Source: Hetaerina americana (Eukaryota > Arthropoda > Insecta > Odonata > Calopterygidae). From it: a stretch of 64,000 bases of DNA. The first letter of the stretch is position 1. Each line of letters opens with the position of its first letter. Below are positions 10,445-21,655 of the stretch, one piece after another. The notes under the pieces were generated by a model that worked only from the letters and a program-made list of their open reading frames with translations, was not told the DNA's origin and ran no database searches. The position numbers were made by a program, and so were the translations under genes. The DNA is taken from positions 310,001 to 374,000 of the forward strand of contig JAKTNV010000018.1 in the NCBI GenBank assembly GCA_022747635.1, read 5' to 3'.

Positions 10445-11221
10445 TATAGGAAATTTGCAATTTATAGGAAACCCACATATACAGACTACATAATTTCTAA
10501 TGATTCCGCACACCACTTTTCTCACAAACACGCAGCCCTCCACTCCATTATCCACCGCCTCCTACACATCCCCCTTTCCTCCAAAAACTTCAAAATTGAA
10601 CTCTTGAATATCACTAATATAGCTACCAACAATGGTTTCAACCCCAAACTAGTTGACACATTACTACGGAAAAAACAAAAAGCAATGGCCATAAAAAGCA
10701 TTTTCGTATCACAGCCCGCAGTATCTAAAGATTTTAAGTGGTGCTTGATCCCGTTTCTGGGAGATCTTTCATATAGGATTTCCAACTGCCTACCCACCTC
10801 ACTCAAAGCGGCCTTCTACCCACCCATAACCCTCTCCAAACTTCTAGCCAATGGAAAAGACACCCAGGATAGCCTTCTCAAATCAGGCATTTATAAACTG
10901 AAATGCGAGGATTGCAACAGCGTTTATGTCGGTCAGACCGGCAGGAATATCAAGTTACGAGTCAAGGAACACGCTAGGTGTCACAAAAATCAGAATAACA
11001 ACTCTCTCTTCGCCAAGCATTTACTAGAATTCAACCACAGCAGTGACTTTGTCCCAGAGATATTACACACACTCCCAAAAGGATTAAAAATGGACGCTCT
11101 CGAGCAATTAGAGATTAGAAGGCACTTGGTAAACCCCAACACGACACTTTGTAATGAGCAATTATTCCCATACCCCTCCCCACTCCTCTCCGAGAAACTA
11201 GCCTGGAAATGGTCAAAATAA
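10445..11221 (+). pseudogene. Penelope-like RT tail plus GIY-YIG endonuclease
   Basis: The frame is open from upstream of 10,445 to the stop at 11,221. Penelope-type sequence starts at FAIYRKPTYTDY, a block that follows the catalytic YIDD motif in complete elements. It runs through a linker and then GIY-YIG: SGIYKLKCEDC (10,877), SVYVGQTGRNIKLRVKEH (10,919) and ALEQLEIRRHL. The endonuclease nicks target DNA for priming in Penelope elements. No ATG start belongs to this copy and the catalytic RT core is missing, so it cannot be autonomous. The sequence is otherwise unbroken. Confidence 0.85.
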
Positions 11222-11329
11222 TCCATCAACGCACCTGCGAGCCCCCACCCCTCTCAAATCCTTCCAACCCTCCCCGCCCCCACTCTGTCCTGAGGGTATA
11301 TATGCTTGCTCTGTCTGTTTTGCAAATTT

Positions 11330-11368
11330 GTACCTGATGATGCCGCAAGTCGGTGAAACGCGTTGTAC
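11330..11368 (+). ncRNA. Hammerhead-ribozyme-like motif, right arm
   Basis: Core elements are in canonical order: GTAC (stem I), CTGATGA, TGCCG-CAAGT-CGGT (stem II, closing G-U after one extra U), GAAA, then A-CGCG-U-U giving a minimal stem III, a cleavage site after GUU, and GTAC closing stem I. Penelope-like elements are known to carry minimal hammerhead ribozymes near their ends, and the position here, ~110 bases after the ORF stop, fits. Stem I is only four bases and stem II has an extra U, so activity is uncertain. Confidence 0.58.
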
Positions 11369-11439
11369 CGTATAAGAAAATCTGTGGAAAAGTACGAGTC
11401 TTTCTTTTTAGTATGGATACTTTCTGATACAGTGATATT

Positions 11440-12130
11440 AATTAAACTTCTGCCGCCATCTCTAGGTCACGCCGGGCACTTCTGGGACCATCCTCGTAAA
11501 TATGAGGGCTCTACAGAAGATGAAGTTCCCTCCGTTTTCGTGTAGCGTGGTGTGGTGGGAGCCGAATGGTCGACTCACACAGACACTACGTCGGTACGCC
11601 TCGAACTGTAGTGGTTTGAAGGTGGCGTCACTTATCGTTTGTTTACAATAGCGAGCCAAAATGAACAATGCAATGTCAATTCCCGCCAAATGTGAAATCC
11701 GTTCACTGATATAGTTTGTCCTGATGTGAAAAACGCGGCAAAGCTGCTGAAATTAATCATTGAGAAATTTGTGTTCTCTACGGACGTAATGTGATGAGTG
11801 ACGAGAGTTGTGCGTCATCGGTGTCGTTCGTTTAAGAGCGAACACTAATGTCCATGATGATCACAGTAGTAACCGCCCGTCTGTGGTGTTACAATTAATT
11901 TCATCTGAAATTTGTCGGAAAACTTCTTCTAAACTGGCGCTTTACGATATCTGAAATCTTGAGAAAGTTCTCTACAGATTTCTATGACTCTGTTGCATTG
12001 AAATATGATTGTAAAGTTAGGCTACTACACGTATTGTGCTCGTCTCGACGAGGAAATTCAAGATGCTAGCGTCTTCGGTTGGCTGCGATCTCAGGCGGCA
12101 CAGGACTTAAAAACCGAAGGAATTTGAAAA
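11440..12130 (+). pseudogene. Decayed mariner N-terminal half (SETMAR-type)
   Basis: Scattered but ordered blocks: an initial AKCEIRS after an ATG at 11,661, then NAAKLL...IIEKF, VVRHRCRSFKSERTNVHD, and NRPSVV, which match the helix-turn-helix part of mariner transposases. Numerous stops and frameshifts; no catalytic residues recognised. Borders approximate. Confidence 0.6.
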
Positions 12131-12848
12131 CTAGTTCAGAGATATGACAAATGTTTAAATCCGTTTTACATATATTTATAAAAATAGTAGAGATATTTAT
12201 TTTTGAGATGAAAATAATAAATATCATTTGTCTGTTCCAGGGTATTTTAGTGGCATAACGGAGGTTACTTTGAGGACAGCCTTCGTCGTATGTCGGAAGA
12301 GGGCAGCAGGGTCATTCGCCGCTCTCATCGTTAGGTAAACACATGAATTTCGAGCGCTCCGCCGATTTTGCGAGATGGTTGGTTTTGGGAGTGTCGTTAT
12401 CGATAAGTTATTATCACTCCAGTCTAGGAATTATTTTCTCCCTCTCAATTAGACGCGCTACATCAAACATCCTTGTTTTGCATCAACTGCAGTATTTCAC
12501 ATACTCTTTTATCTCCCTTTCAATTATTTCCCTGGTGAATATTCTGTTTCAGATAGATACAGACCATCTTTAACAAAAACGGTGATGCATACTTTTTCAC
12601 TTGGACACAACATTTTCCATCCTCGACGAAAAACAAAATCTGCGCGCCCGCATTGAGCAAATGCAGTCCGTTCGCCTTCCTCCGAATGAATGCAACGGGG
12701 ACATCTTCATGGTTACGCGCTGGTTATCTGCACTCACCCACCCCCTCTTGGCACCGCCGAGGAATTGCGTGAAGTGAGGTGGGTGCCCGTGAGACGAGAG
12801 AGTCCGAGGTGGGTTGGTTGGGAATTCGAAGGAAGCACTTACATGAGG
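12131..12848. other. Unclassified
   Basis: No recognisable gene or matched repeat; short frames only. Confidence 0.5.
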
Positions 12849-13065
12849 TGTGCTCAAAAAGTAAGCGGGCTTTATATTTCTCTGAAAATATATTTAATTT
12901 ATTCTTCAATAATCAAGTTTTTCCCCTAAAAGTACCCCCCCCCCCAAGATATAATACGTTTGTGCCTACGCTTTTTCCAATCCTCCAAGCAATTCTGATA
13001 AGCACTTTTTGGTATAACCGTGGGCTCTTCCAGCGATGCAGTCTTTATCCTCTTAATCGTTAGTT
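12849..13065 (-). pseudogene. Mariner 3'-end fragment
   Basis: Begins with a TIR-like end (GAGGTGTGCTCAAAAAGTAA), followed on the minus strand by a C-terminal transposase piece (EDWKKRRHKR-type, near 12,970-13,010). A run of C sits at 12,940. Only the last ~200 bp of an element are present. Confidence 0.65.
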
Positions 13066-13079
13066 AAAAAATTAATAAT

Positions 13080-13160
13080 TGGCAATATTTTCCACAAAAT
13101 AAAATTTACTAACGCGACCGGTTTCAATGCAGTGACTCCATCATCACCAGGTAATAGTCA
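13080..13160 (-). mobile_element. Penelope-type tail motif (hammerhead-like relic)
   Basis: The reverse strand has CTGGTGATGATGG, a short hairpin and TTGAAACCGGTCGCG, then TAAAATTTTATTTTGTGG. It resembles 56,147-56,215 (CTGATGATGATG...TTGAAACCGATCG then AAATTTTATTTTTGTGG). Core position A6 is G here, so it would not be an active hammerhead. No coding sequence attached. Confidence 0.5.
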
Positions 13161-13380
13161 TCACAATATCCAGTCCAGCGTACATACAGGCTGAAAAGCA
13201 AGTAATGGGAGGGCAGTGGGGAAGAGGGGGGGGGTGAAGAGGGAGGAAAGGCATCTGTCCAGGCCAGTGGTCGAACAGTCTGGAGTATACATGAATGGAA
13301 ACGAGGGATTAGATACATGGCTGCGATACAGAACCAGCTAAAATAATTATTTCTGCTAATATTGCGTAGTTTCTATATAG

Positions 13381-13690
13381 GGGGGTATCGAGATGGTGCG
13401 GGGGCTAACGTACTGGCTTCCCACCCAGAGGGCCCGGGTTCAAATCCCGGCGGTGTTGAATATTTTTCAGAGGTATCTCGATCCCCACTTGAGGTGCTTT
13501 GTGGAGGGCACTTTGAGTGAGTACGCCGTCCGTCGGATGGGACGTTAAGCTGCGGACCCCTTGGCGCCTTTCGTTAAGAGTAGGCTAATGCCGACGCCAG
13601 GTTTCTCTCCACCCTTCATCCTTTCCTATCCATCCCCTATGGCGCAAATGACCTCAGCTGTCGGTCGCCTCCCCTAAATACTACTCCATA
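13381..13690 (+). mobile_element. SINE2, tRNA-derived, near full length
   Basis: Starts GGGGGTATCGAGATGGTGCG, has a B box (GGTTCAAATCC), then a body with CTTGAGGTGCTTTGTGGAGG, a GTCGGATGGGACGTTAA block, and ends CTGTCGGTCGCCTCCCCTAA. The same unit lies at 27,996-28,300 (plus) and 31,307-31,589 (minus). The head and an internal block (TATCTCGATCCCC) are inverted relative to each other. Confidence 0.88.
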
Positions 13691-15972
13691 GTGGTCGAGG
13701 CACGATAGTGGTGGAGTTGAACACACCTCGTACTTGTATACGTATAAGCGTATGTCATATTTTTCATTTTTTCCGAAATATGAAAATTTTGAATCATTTT
13801 CACGCTTATGAAGCAAATGCCCATCCGAAATTTAATGTCGCTTTCTTTTTTTACGACCACACTTTTTTCGAGTTAGAAAGTGAAATTCCCCAGTTTTGAC
13901 CTTAAAGCAAGGCGTAGCGGAAGTTTGTACTAGCCAATCACGTCCCTTTCTCTGACAGAAGTAAATAACAAAAATATTATTTGGAAAATAAATTTGATAA
14001 ATAATATTTTTACGAGTACATGTAAATTTAACCCTCTGCCAATCATCCATCAATATACTTTTTCTTATCGATTTTTGATTACAGAAATTTCCCAAATTTT
14101 TCCAAAAATAAATATTCTATGTTATTGAAACTGTAAACAAATGTGTATGACATTTTTACCAGCAGGAAATAAAAAATCGAATGTATGTTGCCTGCAAAAT
14201 TTGAAAAGTCGCCTTAATTGTGGAAAACACTCCTCGTGTACTTGTCCGCTCTCCATATCAGAACTGCGCTTCACTTTACTACGCTCCTCTTGAATTTAGA
14301 GTAAAATATTCAACTTTTGTAATTGACTAAAAACGAAAATCTAAAGTTTTGATCGGAGCGTAAAACAACGATTCGACATTGGCACCACCAACATTTTCTC
14401 TCCATCGTTGGGAATTGATTGATGCAAACAAATGGGTCCATAAAAAGGGTCAAGGAGACATAATTCCAATTACTACTCCGGTGTTTCCAGGTAGGGCAGA
14501 ATAGGGATTCTGAAATGAATGCCGCTCCCGCCGGTGAAGTGGAAAAGACGAAGAAATGGAGATCAGGTGGCGAGGAGAAGTGGTGTAGGGGATCGTGACT
14601 CCGTCCACTGCACCCAGACCGCGCATTGGTTGAAACAAACAAAACCCTACGCATTACGTCACATCATATCTGTGCATTCAACTAGCAAGAGAGTAATGAG
14701 CCACCATTTTAATAGCGACATCATAAAATAATAAATTGAGATTGTGAGCTCCCCGTGCTATCCTCCTCATACCTACAATTTCCAGAAGTAAGACTGATTC
14801 TCATTCTCGACCTCTAATTTAAATGTGATTCAATACTTTTTATGAAAGTACACAGAGGATTCATATCCTCCCATCTAACGTCTCTCCATCACCGCGTGTT
14901 TGTGTCTATTTCTAAAATGGACTTCCTCTACGAATTTTCCCTGCGCGTCGATCGTGAATTCCGTGTCGGGCGGATCCCGAGTCGTTAGCGTTATATCGAT
15001 ATACAGTATGTCGCGGCCTCGGCATTGTTCTCACGGCCGAGTGATCCCCTTTCATGAAATCATCAGAGGCCCCCTTTTAGCATTTTCCTTTTGATTCCGT
15101 AACGGAGATACGTCCGAGGGAAGACAAGGGGGAGGGGAAAGATAGGAAATGGAAGGGAGGGGGGTCGGGAAATAAACAGAAAGGTGTCAGAAGATAAGGA
15201 ACTGACAGGGAGGGGAGAGATATCTTGAGTCATCGCGAAGGACAGGGGCGGCGGAGCAAGCGCAGAGAGCGAGTGGGGGGGGGAGGCCCTTGTACATGTC
15301 GAGAGGGGCGGAAGGGGATGATGGGGGCTCCGAAGATGAGATAACAGGCGACCGACGGTGTGCTCTCGACGTTTGACCCTGGGACCCCTCGCTAAGATGA
15401 TTGCCGGTGGCGATGCCGCTTGCAGACCGCCGTTCAATTGACGGCATATCCCGACACAGACGGAGTCCCCTCTCCGCTTAGGCCGCAGGACCATTTTAGG
15501 AGACAGCTTTGCTCGGAGTGGGGTCTTTGGCATAGTGGTAGGCGGCAATTTTTATTTCGGTGTAAACGCTACCCGACCTGTCTCCGCATATGACGGCGCT
15601 TGTGCAGTTGATGAAGCTTTAGCGGTTAAGTCAACGGCGCTCTGCCGTTGGAAACCAATGAATTACTAGTCGGTTAAATAGGGTTCAGTTGCGATGCAAG
15701 GTCAAATGTTCTGCTCTCAATACGTATGCATTGTCGGAGATTCGGTAACTCGGAGAAGATTTATGTGGGGTCACATTCACTTTAACGGAAATGGAAGGAA
15801 CTTTAGAAGGCGCGGAATTCTCAAATAAATCATTGCGATTCAGTTTTTCGCCAAAGGCTACCTAGTTGCCAAAGATGGCACTTTAAACGCCCCCTTCAGG
15901 TAAAATATCCCTCCCCTACCCCAATTTACCCTGGGACAGTTGAAAAGTGGGGGTTTGGGGGGGGGACATTTG
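13691..15972. other. Unclassified region
   Basis: No gene recognised. 15,110-15,520 is G-rich on the plus strand with many GGGGAGG runs. Around 15,560-15,600 a CGGTGT...CTACCCGACCTG string faintly recalls the mariner end at 6,486, but I cannot support a full element. Confidence 0.5.
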
Positions 15973-16143
15973 ATAGTGATGAGGGATTGGAATTCAATGG
16001 TAGGCGAAGGGAGAGATGGTGATGAGGTGGGGGACTACAGTTTAGGCGCGAGGAATGTTTGGAAAACGTTGAAAATAGGAAAATTAGAGAATATTAGGTG
16101 AGAGACGGAAAGGGGAAATATAGATATTTTCGTTTTATGTAAG

Positions 16144-16620
16144 GTGAGATGGGAGGATAGCAGGGAATACTGGAGTGATAGTTATAGAATAATATACAGC
16201 GGCGGGGAGGAGAGCCAACGAAGGGTTGCCATAGTATTAAATGAAGAGGTAGAAAGAAGCGTAGTCAACATAGAACAGGTAAGGGATAGAATATTACTAG
16301 TAGAGATTAAAGCAGAACCGACGAACTTGGTTATTATTCAGGTATACATGCCACCGAACAGCCAAACGGAGGAAGAGGTCGATAGGATATACGATCAGTT
16401 AGAGGACATAATCGCGTGTGTTCTTGCACGGAAACATTTGATATTGATGGGGGATTGGAATGCGACGGTAGGCGAAGGAAGAGATGGTGAGGAGGTCGGG
16501 GACTGCAGTTTAGGCACGAGGAATGACCGCGGGGTAAAAGCAATTGAGTTCTGCAGGAGACAGGAGCTAGTCATCACCAACACTTGGTTTAGACACCACA
16601 AAATGCGTAGGCATAAATAA
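16144..16620 (+). pseudogene. RTE copy D: APE-type endonuclease
   Basis: 158 open codons with the N-terminal and middle motifs of the APE endonuclease domain: VRWEDSREYWSDSYRIIYSGG, LVIIQVYMPPN, HLILMGDWNATVGEGRDG (catalytic D and N) and LVITNTWFRHH. Upstream, GNIDIF-LCKVRWE (with the catalytic Glu) continues in another frame to about 16,100. The domain nicks target DNA to prime reverse transcription. It closes at a premature TAA; the SDH triplet comes after it (about 16,716). Confidence 0.85.
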
Positions 16621-17621
16621 AAAATACCGGGGAACTCCAAAATGTATCAATTATTATGATTGGAAGCAACATTGAGATCAAGTCGCACAGCTTCCCGGGA
16701 GCGGATGCGGACTCTGACCACACTTTATTTGTAATGAAATGTAGCGTCTATTTCAAAAGATAAGGCAGGGGCGGCAGGTTAGAAAATGGAACGTAGAAGC
16801 AATAAATGGATTGAGAAGGAAGGAGTACAAACAAGCGGTAGAGGAAATCATGGAGGATGGTAAAGAACTAAGTACTATCGAAGAAAAATGGGAAAGGATG
16901 AAGAAAGGGTTATCGAAAGCCGCAAAAGACACAATTGGAACCGTTAATGGGAAAAGGACTAGGAAACCATGGATCACGGATGAGATGATTACCAAGATAG
17001 ATGAGAGGAGAAAATGGAAGAATGTAAACACATAGGGCTAGGCAAAATGAAGTACAAAGAGTTAAATAATAAATGGAGACGGGTAACAAATGAAGCAAAA
17101 GAAGCATGGTGGAAGACGCAGTGCCAGGAAATGGAAGGTTTGCAGAGGAAGGGCGTAATTGGTGCGCTCTACAGCTATTGGAAAATAGGAAGGGAAGATC
17201 TGTGCTAACAGTTTGAGATAAATTGGGTAAGATAATAATTAAAGAGAATAGTTCCAAGAAAGATGGAAGGAATATATAGGGGCACTGTATGGCAAGGAAC
17301 TTAAGCCAACAAGTTTAGACATAGAAAAGGAACATGACGTGGAGGAACATAGCTTATACATAGGTCCAGGCATACTAGACGATGAGATAGAAAGGGAATT
17401 AAGGGAGATGAAACCAAATAAGACCGTGTGGGTAGATAACATTTTAGCGGAACTGTCTAAAGGATTGGTAATGAGTACTGTAAGCACTCATTACCAGTCA
17501 GTGAGTACTGAGTAAAAAAACTGGTACGAGGAGTATGTATAGAATAAAATAGAAGAATATTTATATTTATTCAACTTGTGTTCATAATATTTTTGAGGAG
17601 GGAATCTGGCCGGAAGACTTT

Positions 17622-18471
17622 GTGAGATCAGTTTTAGTTCCTATTCCGAAAAAGGTAAAGGCCACGTCATGTGAGGACTATAGGACAATTAGTTTGATAT
17701 CCCACGCAGCTAAAGTTTCTCTCAGGATCATAAACAAAAGGATAGAGAGTAGGGAAAATGATTATTTAGGGGATGACCAGTTTGGGTTTAGGAAGGGGAG
17801 AGGTACGCGTGATGCCATTGCAGTATTGAGATTATTAATCGAGAGGAATATAGAACACAACCAGGAGGTATTTGCCTGTTTCATAGATTTCGAAAAAACG
17901 TTTGATAGAGTTTTTTTGGGAAAAACTAATGAGTATATTGCAGAAAATAGAAATAGATTGGAGGGAAAGGAGGCTTATCCGCAACCTGTACATATCTCAG
18001 ACTGCACAGGTGCGGGTGGGGAACGGGGAGTCCGATTGGGCAGTGTTAGGAAGAGGTGTAAGGCAGGGTTGTCCATTATCACCGTTTCTGTTCAACCTGC
18101 ATGCAGAGTAAATGATTAAAGAGGCATGGGAAAAACTGGAGACAAGAATGAAAGTCGGTGGGGAATATGTAAAATCAGTTCGGTTTGCTGATGACCAAGA
18201 TTTAGTTTGTCAGTCAGCCAAGGGGTTGCAAGCATTGCTGAGTGAATTGGAAATCCAGTACGACAGGTATGGGATGAGAATCAATGTTAATAAAACAAAG
18301 GTTATGCGATTTTCTAGAAAGAAAAAGGCTAACCTCAACATTAAAATAGGAGGGCAAAAACTAGAGAAGGTAGAACAGTTTACGTGCCTCGGAAGTGTTT
18401 TGGACCAACATGGTCAAAGTAGTTGGGACGTAAGGAGAAAGGCAAAGAGGCTTTCACGAGGAGGGAGTTAA
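17622..18471 (+). pseudogene. RTE copy D: reverse transcriptase
   Basis: RT motifs in order over three frames: SVLVPIPKK and DYRTISLISH (17,630-17,700), DDQFGFRKGRGTRDAI (17,775), CFIDFEKTFDRV with the first catalytic Asp (17,877), then after a frameshift near 17,910 GVRQGCPLSPFLFNLH (18,054), a TAA at 18,109, and FADDQDLV (18,184) with both catalytic Asp. The GRGT-to-RLLIERN region is complete here, which shows what copy A has lost. Confidence 0.85.
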
Positions 18472-18977
18472 GATGAGAGGGACGTTGAGTAAGAATATTA
18501 AGAAAAGACTCGTAAAACCTTTGATATGGAGCGTAGCTCTGTACGGCGCGGAAACGTGGTCATTGAAGCAGGAGGCTAGACATAGATTGAAGGCTCTTGA
18601 AATGTGGGTGTGGAGAAGAATGGAGTAGGTGAAATGGACTCGGAAGAAAACATATGAAGTAGTTGGTATGGTGGGCGGAGAGAGGGGTTTGTTGGGAGCA
18701 ATCCTATGGAGGCAGGAAAAATGGACGAATTGCGTATTTGTCGGCAGTGGGATGTTGAAGACTGTAATAGGGGGTAGAATGTTTGGCAAACGAGAAAAGG
18801 GAAGGAACAGGATAGGGATGTTGGACGGGATGAATGGAGGAAGAAAGTACTCAGAGATGAAGAGGGACCTGGTATAGTGTAGGATGCTGGATTTTGTGTT
18901 TTGTTAGGAGTCAGAAAATGTTTTATTTAGTAGCTGTGTCCATCCATAAACTTACCTTGACCGGCATATTACCTTAA

Positions 18978-18988
18978 AAATATATGTT

Positions 18989-19026
<38 letters not shown>

Positions 19027-19130
19027 AACATATATTCATATTTAAACATACATACATTCATTCATACATTTATTAACTCACAAACATACATATATACAAA
19101 TATATGCATAACATATATATATATATATGT
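18978..19130. repeat. TATATG/TA microsatellite with ACATA units
   Basis: Follows the 3' end of RTE copy D without a gap, grading from AAATATATG through (TA)n to CATACAT units. Confidence 0.9.
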
Positions 19131-19136
19131 ATATAT

Positions 19137-19915
19137 TTGAAAGGCACATAATTAACCTATTTTTAAACATAGTCACCATTTAAAGTGTGGCATTTAGCGT
19201 AGCGATACGCAAGCATTTCAATTCCACCTCTCTCGCAATCTGTCGCCAGTCACGAGGCTAGGCCGACCACTGTTCAAAATGTATTATTATCCCCATTCTA
19301 CGGTATGATATATCATTCCCTTGAAGTTAGAGAGATTTACGGCAGAATAGATAGATTTTAGATGTAATTTATTCCAAGAACTATAACGGATCAGAATAAC
19401 ATTGTCCGGAGGTGCAGTATGGGTTATATTCGGGTCAAAATTAGTCTGGTGTGTATTCACCAACTGCCAACCACCCTTCCGCTGGACTGTAGGGTAATTA
19501 AATACCTATCAAAAATATCACTGCGGTGTCCTCTGGTCCTGTGAACATTGATGCTTTGGCCATTTTTAAACTGAGATTGCATCACTGCCTCACTCCGTCT
19601 TCACTCTTTATTCAGTCTCCGCTCACTTGACAAAGTCGCCATACGGATTTCAATTGGTTTTTGGACTGCATAAAATCTACCCACAGATCGCACTTCATAA
19701 CTCGCGTTGGGAATTTCAATCGCATTGCATTCAATTTAAATAGTTCGCAGAGTGATCAAAATATAGAAGAAGCTCAGTCTGCTCGCTTTACCACAGCAGG
19801 GTACGTGCACTGAGTGTGTAGGGAGGTTAAGACACATGAAGGTAGTGGCTCTAGTCCTAACCACCGCCACGATAGTTGCCGAAACGTAAGTCACTTCCTT
19901 GACAGCACTCGTGTA
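19137..19915 (-). pseudogene. Decayed mariner (same family as 61,071 and 33,214), split by LINE-B
   Basis: The right half (19,620-19,900) aligns with 61,655-61,939: a Tyr/His-rich N-terminal region and end sequence reading CGAGTGCTGTCAAGGAAGTGAC on the reverse strand. The left part (19,160-19,260) resembles the C-terminal end of the family (…TGTAACAAG/…CGTAGCG). A LINE-B 3' fragment (19,277-19,510) lies in the middle. Heavily mutated; borders approximate. Confidence 0.65.
19277..19510 (+). mobile_element. LINE-B 3' end, inside a mariner
   Basis: Matches the LINE-B consensus seen at 25,320, 35,380, 40,530 and 42,300: ATGTATTATTA...CCC, GATTTA...GATGT, GATCAGAATAACATTGTCCG, TTAGTCTGGTGTGTATTCACC and GTAGGGTAATTAAATA. 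Only the C-terminal codons and 3' UTR are present. Confidence 0.82.
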
Positions 19916-21124
19916 AATGTATTTAATCTGTCTAAATGTGAGCTGGTTTGTTAAAATATATAATCAATAAACTAAATATTTTTTGCAGACTATAACTGGA
20001 GTCAACGCAATGTTACATATTCAATTTTAATACACTTGAATCATTCCTTCGAAATTGAAATGCCCATTCACTGAGTTCGCTTCAAAATATTTGACTTTCC
20101 AGCCTCATAAATCATTTGGAGTTCCCAGGAATATCAGCTAATGTCACCTAAATTTAGAATTATATATTTACTTCTGATGAGTATTACAATGATCAGTATT
20201 GCTTTTTGGAAATGCCTCCCTGAGATAGAAAAACGCTTTAACATTTTACCTTCAAATAAACATTCGATATTTTGTACTGTTGACGTGAATTCGCTGTTAT
20301 ATTTCCACTTTAGAAACGTGCCTATTCTTTCATTAACTGGAATTATTTATTACCTGACCTCGGAATAAATTGAGTATTGCAAAACGATGTCAATCTCTTT
20401 TCCTCCAGGATTTCACACCATCCTCCACTCATCCCTTTCCTCCAACGCTTCGATGTGCGACTTGCTTTGAACGCGAATTCCTCCAGCGACGATAACTCCA
20501 TTTCTTTCGCCCACCCCATATTCCTTCGGGTCTTTCAATCCGCCCCAGATTCCCCGAACTCTTGCGCCCGAGCATATGCAAGACTCGACGGGAGGGAGGG
20601 AGGGCACGGTATGCGATGACCTTTCAGGGCACGCCACGAATCCAACCAAAGAATGCGCCTTCCCTCCCTCAAGAATCGTTCCCTTCCCTTGCGCACGAGA
20701 ACGCCAGAAGTTATAACTTCAAGAATCTCTGCCGCACCAAAAAGTCAGGAGATTGCACGTGAAAATACAAGTTGCAACGTTGAATACACGCTGACGTATA
20801 TCCTTATTCTATCACGCAGACATTCTGCCCGTGAAACACGAAGATCACGCGCGGGGATGTATTTGTCTACATCGTACATAAGCACCCCGCTATGTAGCGC
20901 TTGGGTGTGTTGCAAGGGGTTGAGGAACCGGGCGGAAAGGGCTGGGGATAAGGGCGTTTTTAAGTGTTTGGGAAAGGGGAAAAAATACTCTCAGAATCCC
21001 GGGGAAACGCGCATGGTGGTGGGAACTCGTACACATGTTAGCGGGAAACTCATTTCAAAGCAAGTGTTGATTTCACCCTCTGCGTTAATTCCCAGGTAAA
21101 GGAGGGAAGAAAAATGGACACCGA
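19916..21124. other. Unclassified region
   Basis: No recognised gene. Frames at 20,141 and 20,653 are short and have no domain signature. Composition shifts to GC-rich near 20,560-20,700 and 20,880-21,060. Confidence 0.5.
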
Positions 21125-21127
21125 CTA

Positions 21128-21655
21128 CTTATGAGGTCTATCCAATAAATACGCGAACTGGTGTAATCTGGTGGCGATGACGCGGACTATAGCCCTGCCC
21201 ACTGGCGGTGCTAGTTGCCTGAGACCCCCAATGGGCCTGTGCTTGGCGGATCGTCGAGCTGTGCGTACGTTGCCAGTTATGTTAGTTTCTGTTGTCCTTA
21301 TTTTTACTGTTTGTCGAAAATGGAAATCGGCGAAATTACGGACGAACAAATCAGCATCAGGTTTTTTGGTAAAGTGCGGTAAAAGTTATCAAGAAATTAC
21401 TGAAATATTGACAGCTGTTTACGGTGATAAAGCTCAGAAGAAAAGATCCTGTGGATTATATCAAACCAAAAAATCAAGAAAAAGCCGATCGAAAATCAAA
21501 GTCGTGCTCCTGGTTTACTTGGATGTCGAAGTTGTGTCGTTCATCATGAATTTTTTCCTGAAGGACCAACAGTAAATGCTGAGTTCTACCTTAGAGTTCT
21601 CAAGCGTTTGGGAGATCGAGTGCTACCAAAATTGACTTAAGGCGATGGATGGACC
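21128..21655 (+). pseudogene. Deleted mariner, HHEFLPEGQTV family
   Basis: The left end (ATGAGGTCTATCCAATAAAT) matches the inverted right end of the element at 29,330-29,936. The transposase starts with MEIGEITDEQISIRFF (ATG at 21,320), shifts frame and jumps over a large deletion to SRSKIKVVLLVYLDVEVV and VNAEFYLRVLKRLGDRV. The element stops abruptly at GGATGGACCCC, where RTE copy E begins. Confidence 0.8.

Larger units (their letters stand above)
9770..11420. mobile_element. Penelope-like element A locus: large inverted repeat
   Basis: Two copies of one Penelope-like 3' half in opposite orientation with tails outward: left arm 9,770-10,441 (minus) and right arm 10,748-11,420 (plus), each about 672 bp and almost identical. 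The 306-bp spacer carries extra coding sequence belonging only to the plus copy. Each arm has the GIY-YIG endonuclease, a G/C-rich tail, a hammerhead-like motif and an outer GAAAGACTCG/CGAGTCTTTC end. Near-identity of the arms suggests they arose in one recent event. The reverse-transcriptase core is not present here. Confidence 0.9.
15973..18982 (+). mobile_element. RTE-type retrotransposon copy D, longest copy
   Basis: Plus-strand element with nearly the whole ORF: endonuclease N-terminus (about 16,075-16,620; VRWEDSREYWSD, VYMPPNSQ, MGDWNATVGEGRDG), endonuclease end and linker (16,680-17,460), RT (17,590-18,111), FADDQDLV (18,184) and C-terminus (18,470-18,877), then a 3' UTR ending ...TATTACCTTAAAAATATATG. 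Reading is broken by a stop at 16,618, a hairpin-containing replacement at ~17,460-17,580, a frameshift near 17,910, and stops at 18,469 and 18,627. At its left edge, 15,973-16,055 repeats an internal endonuclease segment. Confidence 0.88.

Noticed and set aside
15548..15740. Possible mariner end
   Set aside because: Only a short CGGTGT...ACCCGACCTG resemblance to 6,486; no second end and no transposase reading.
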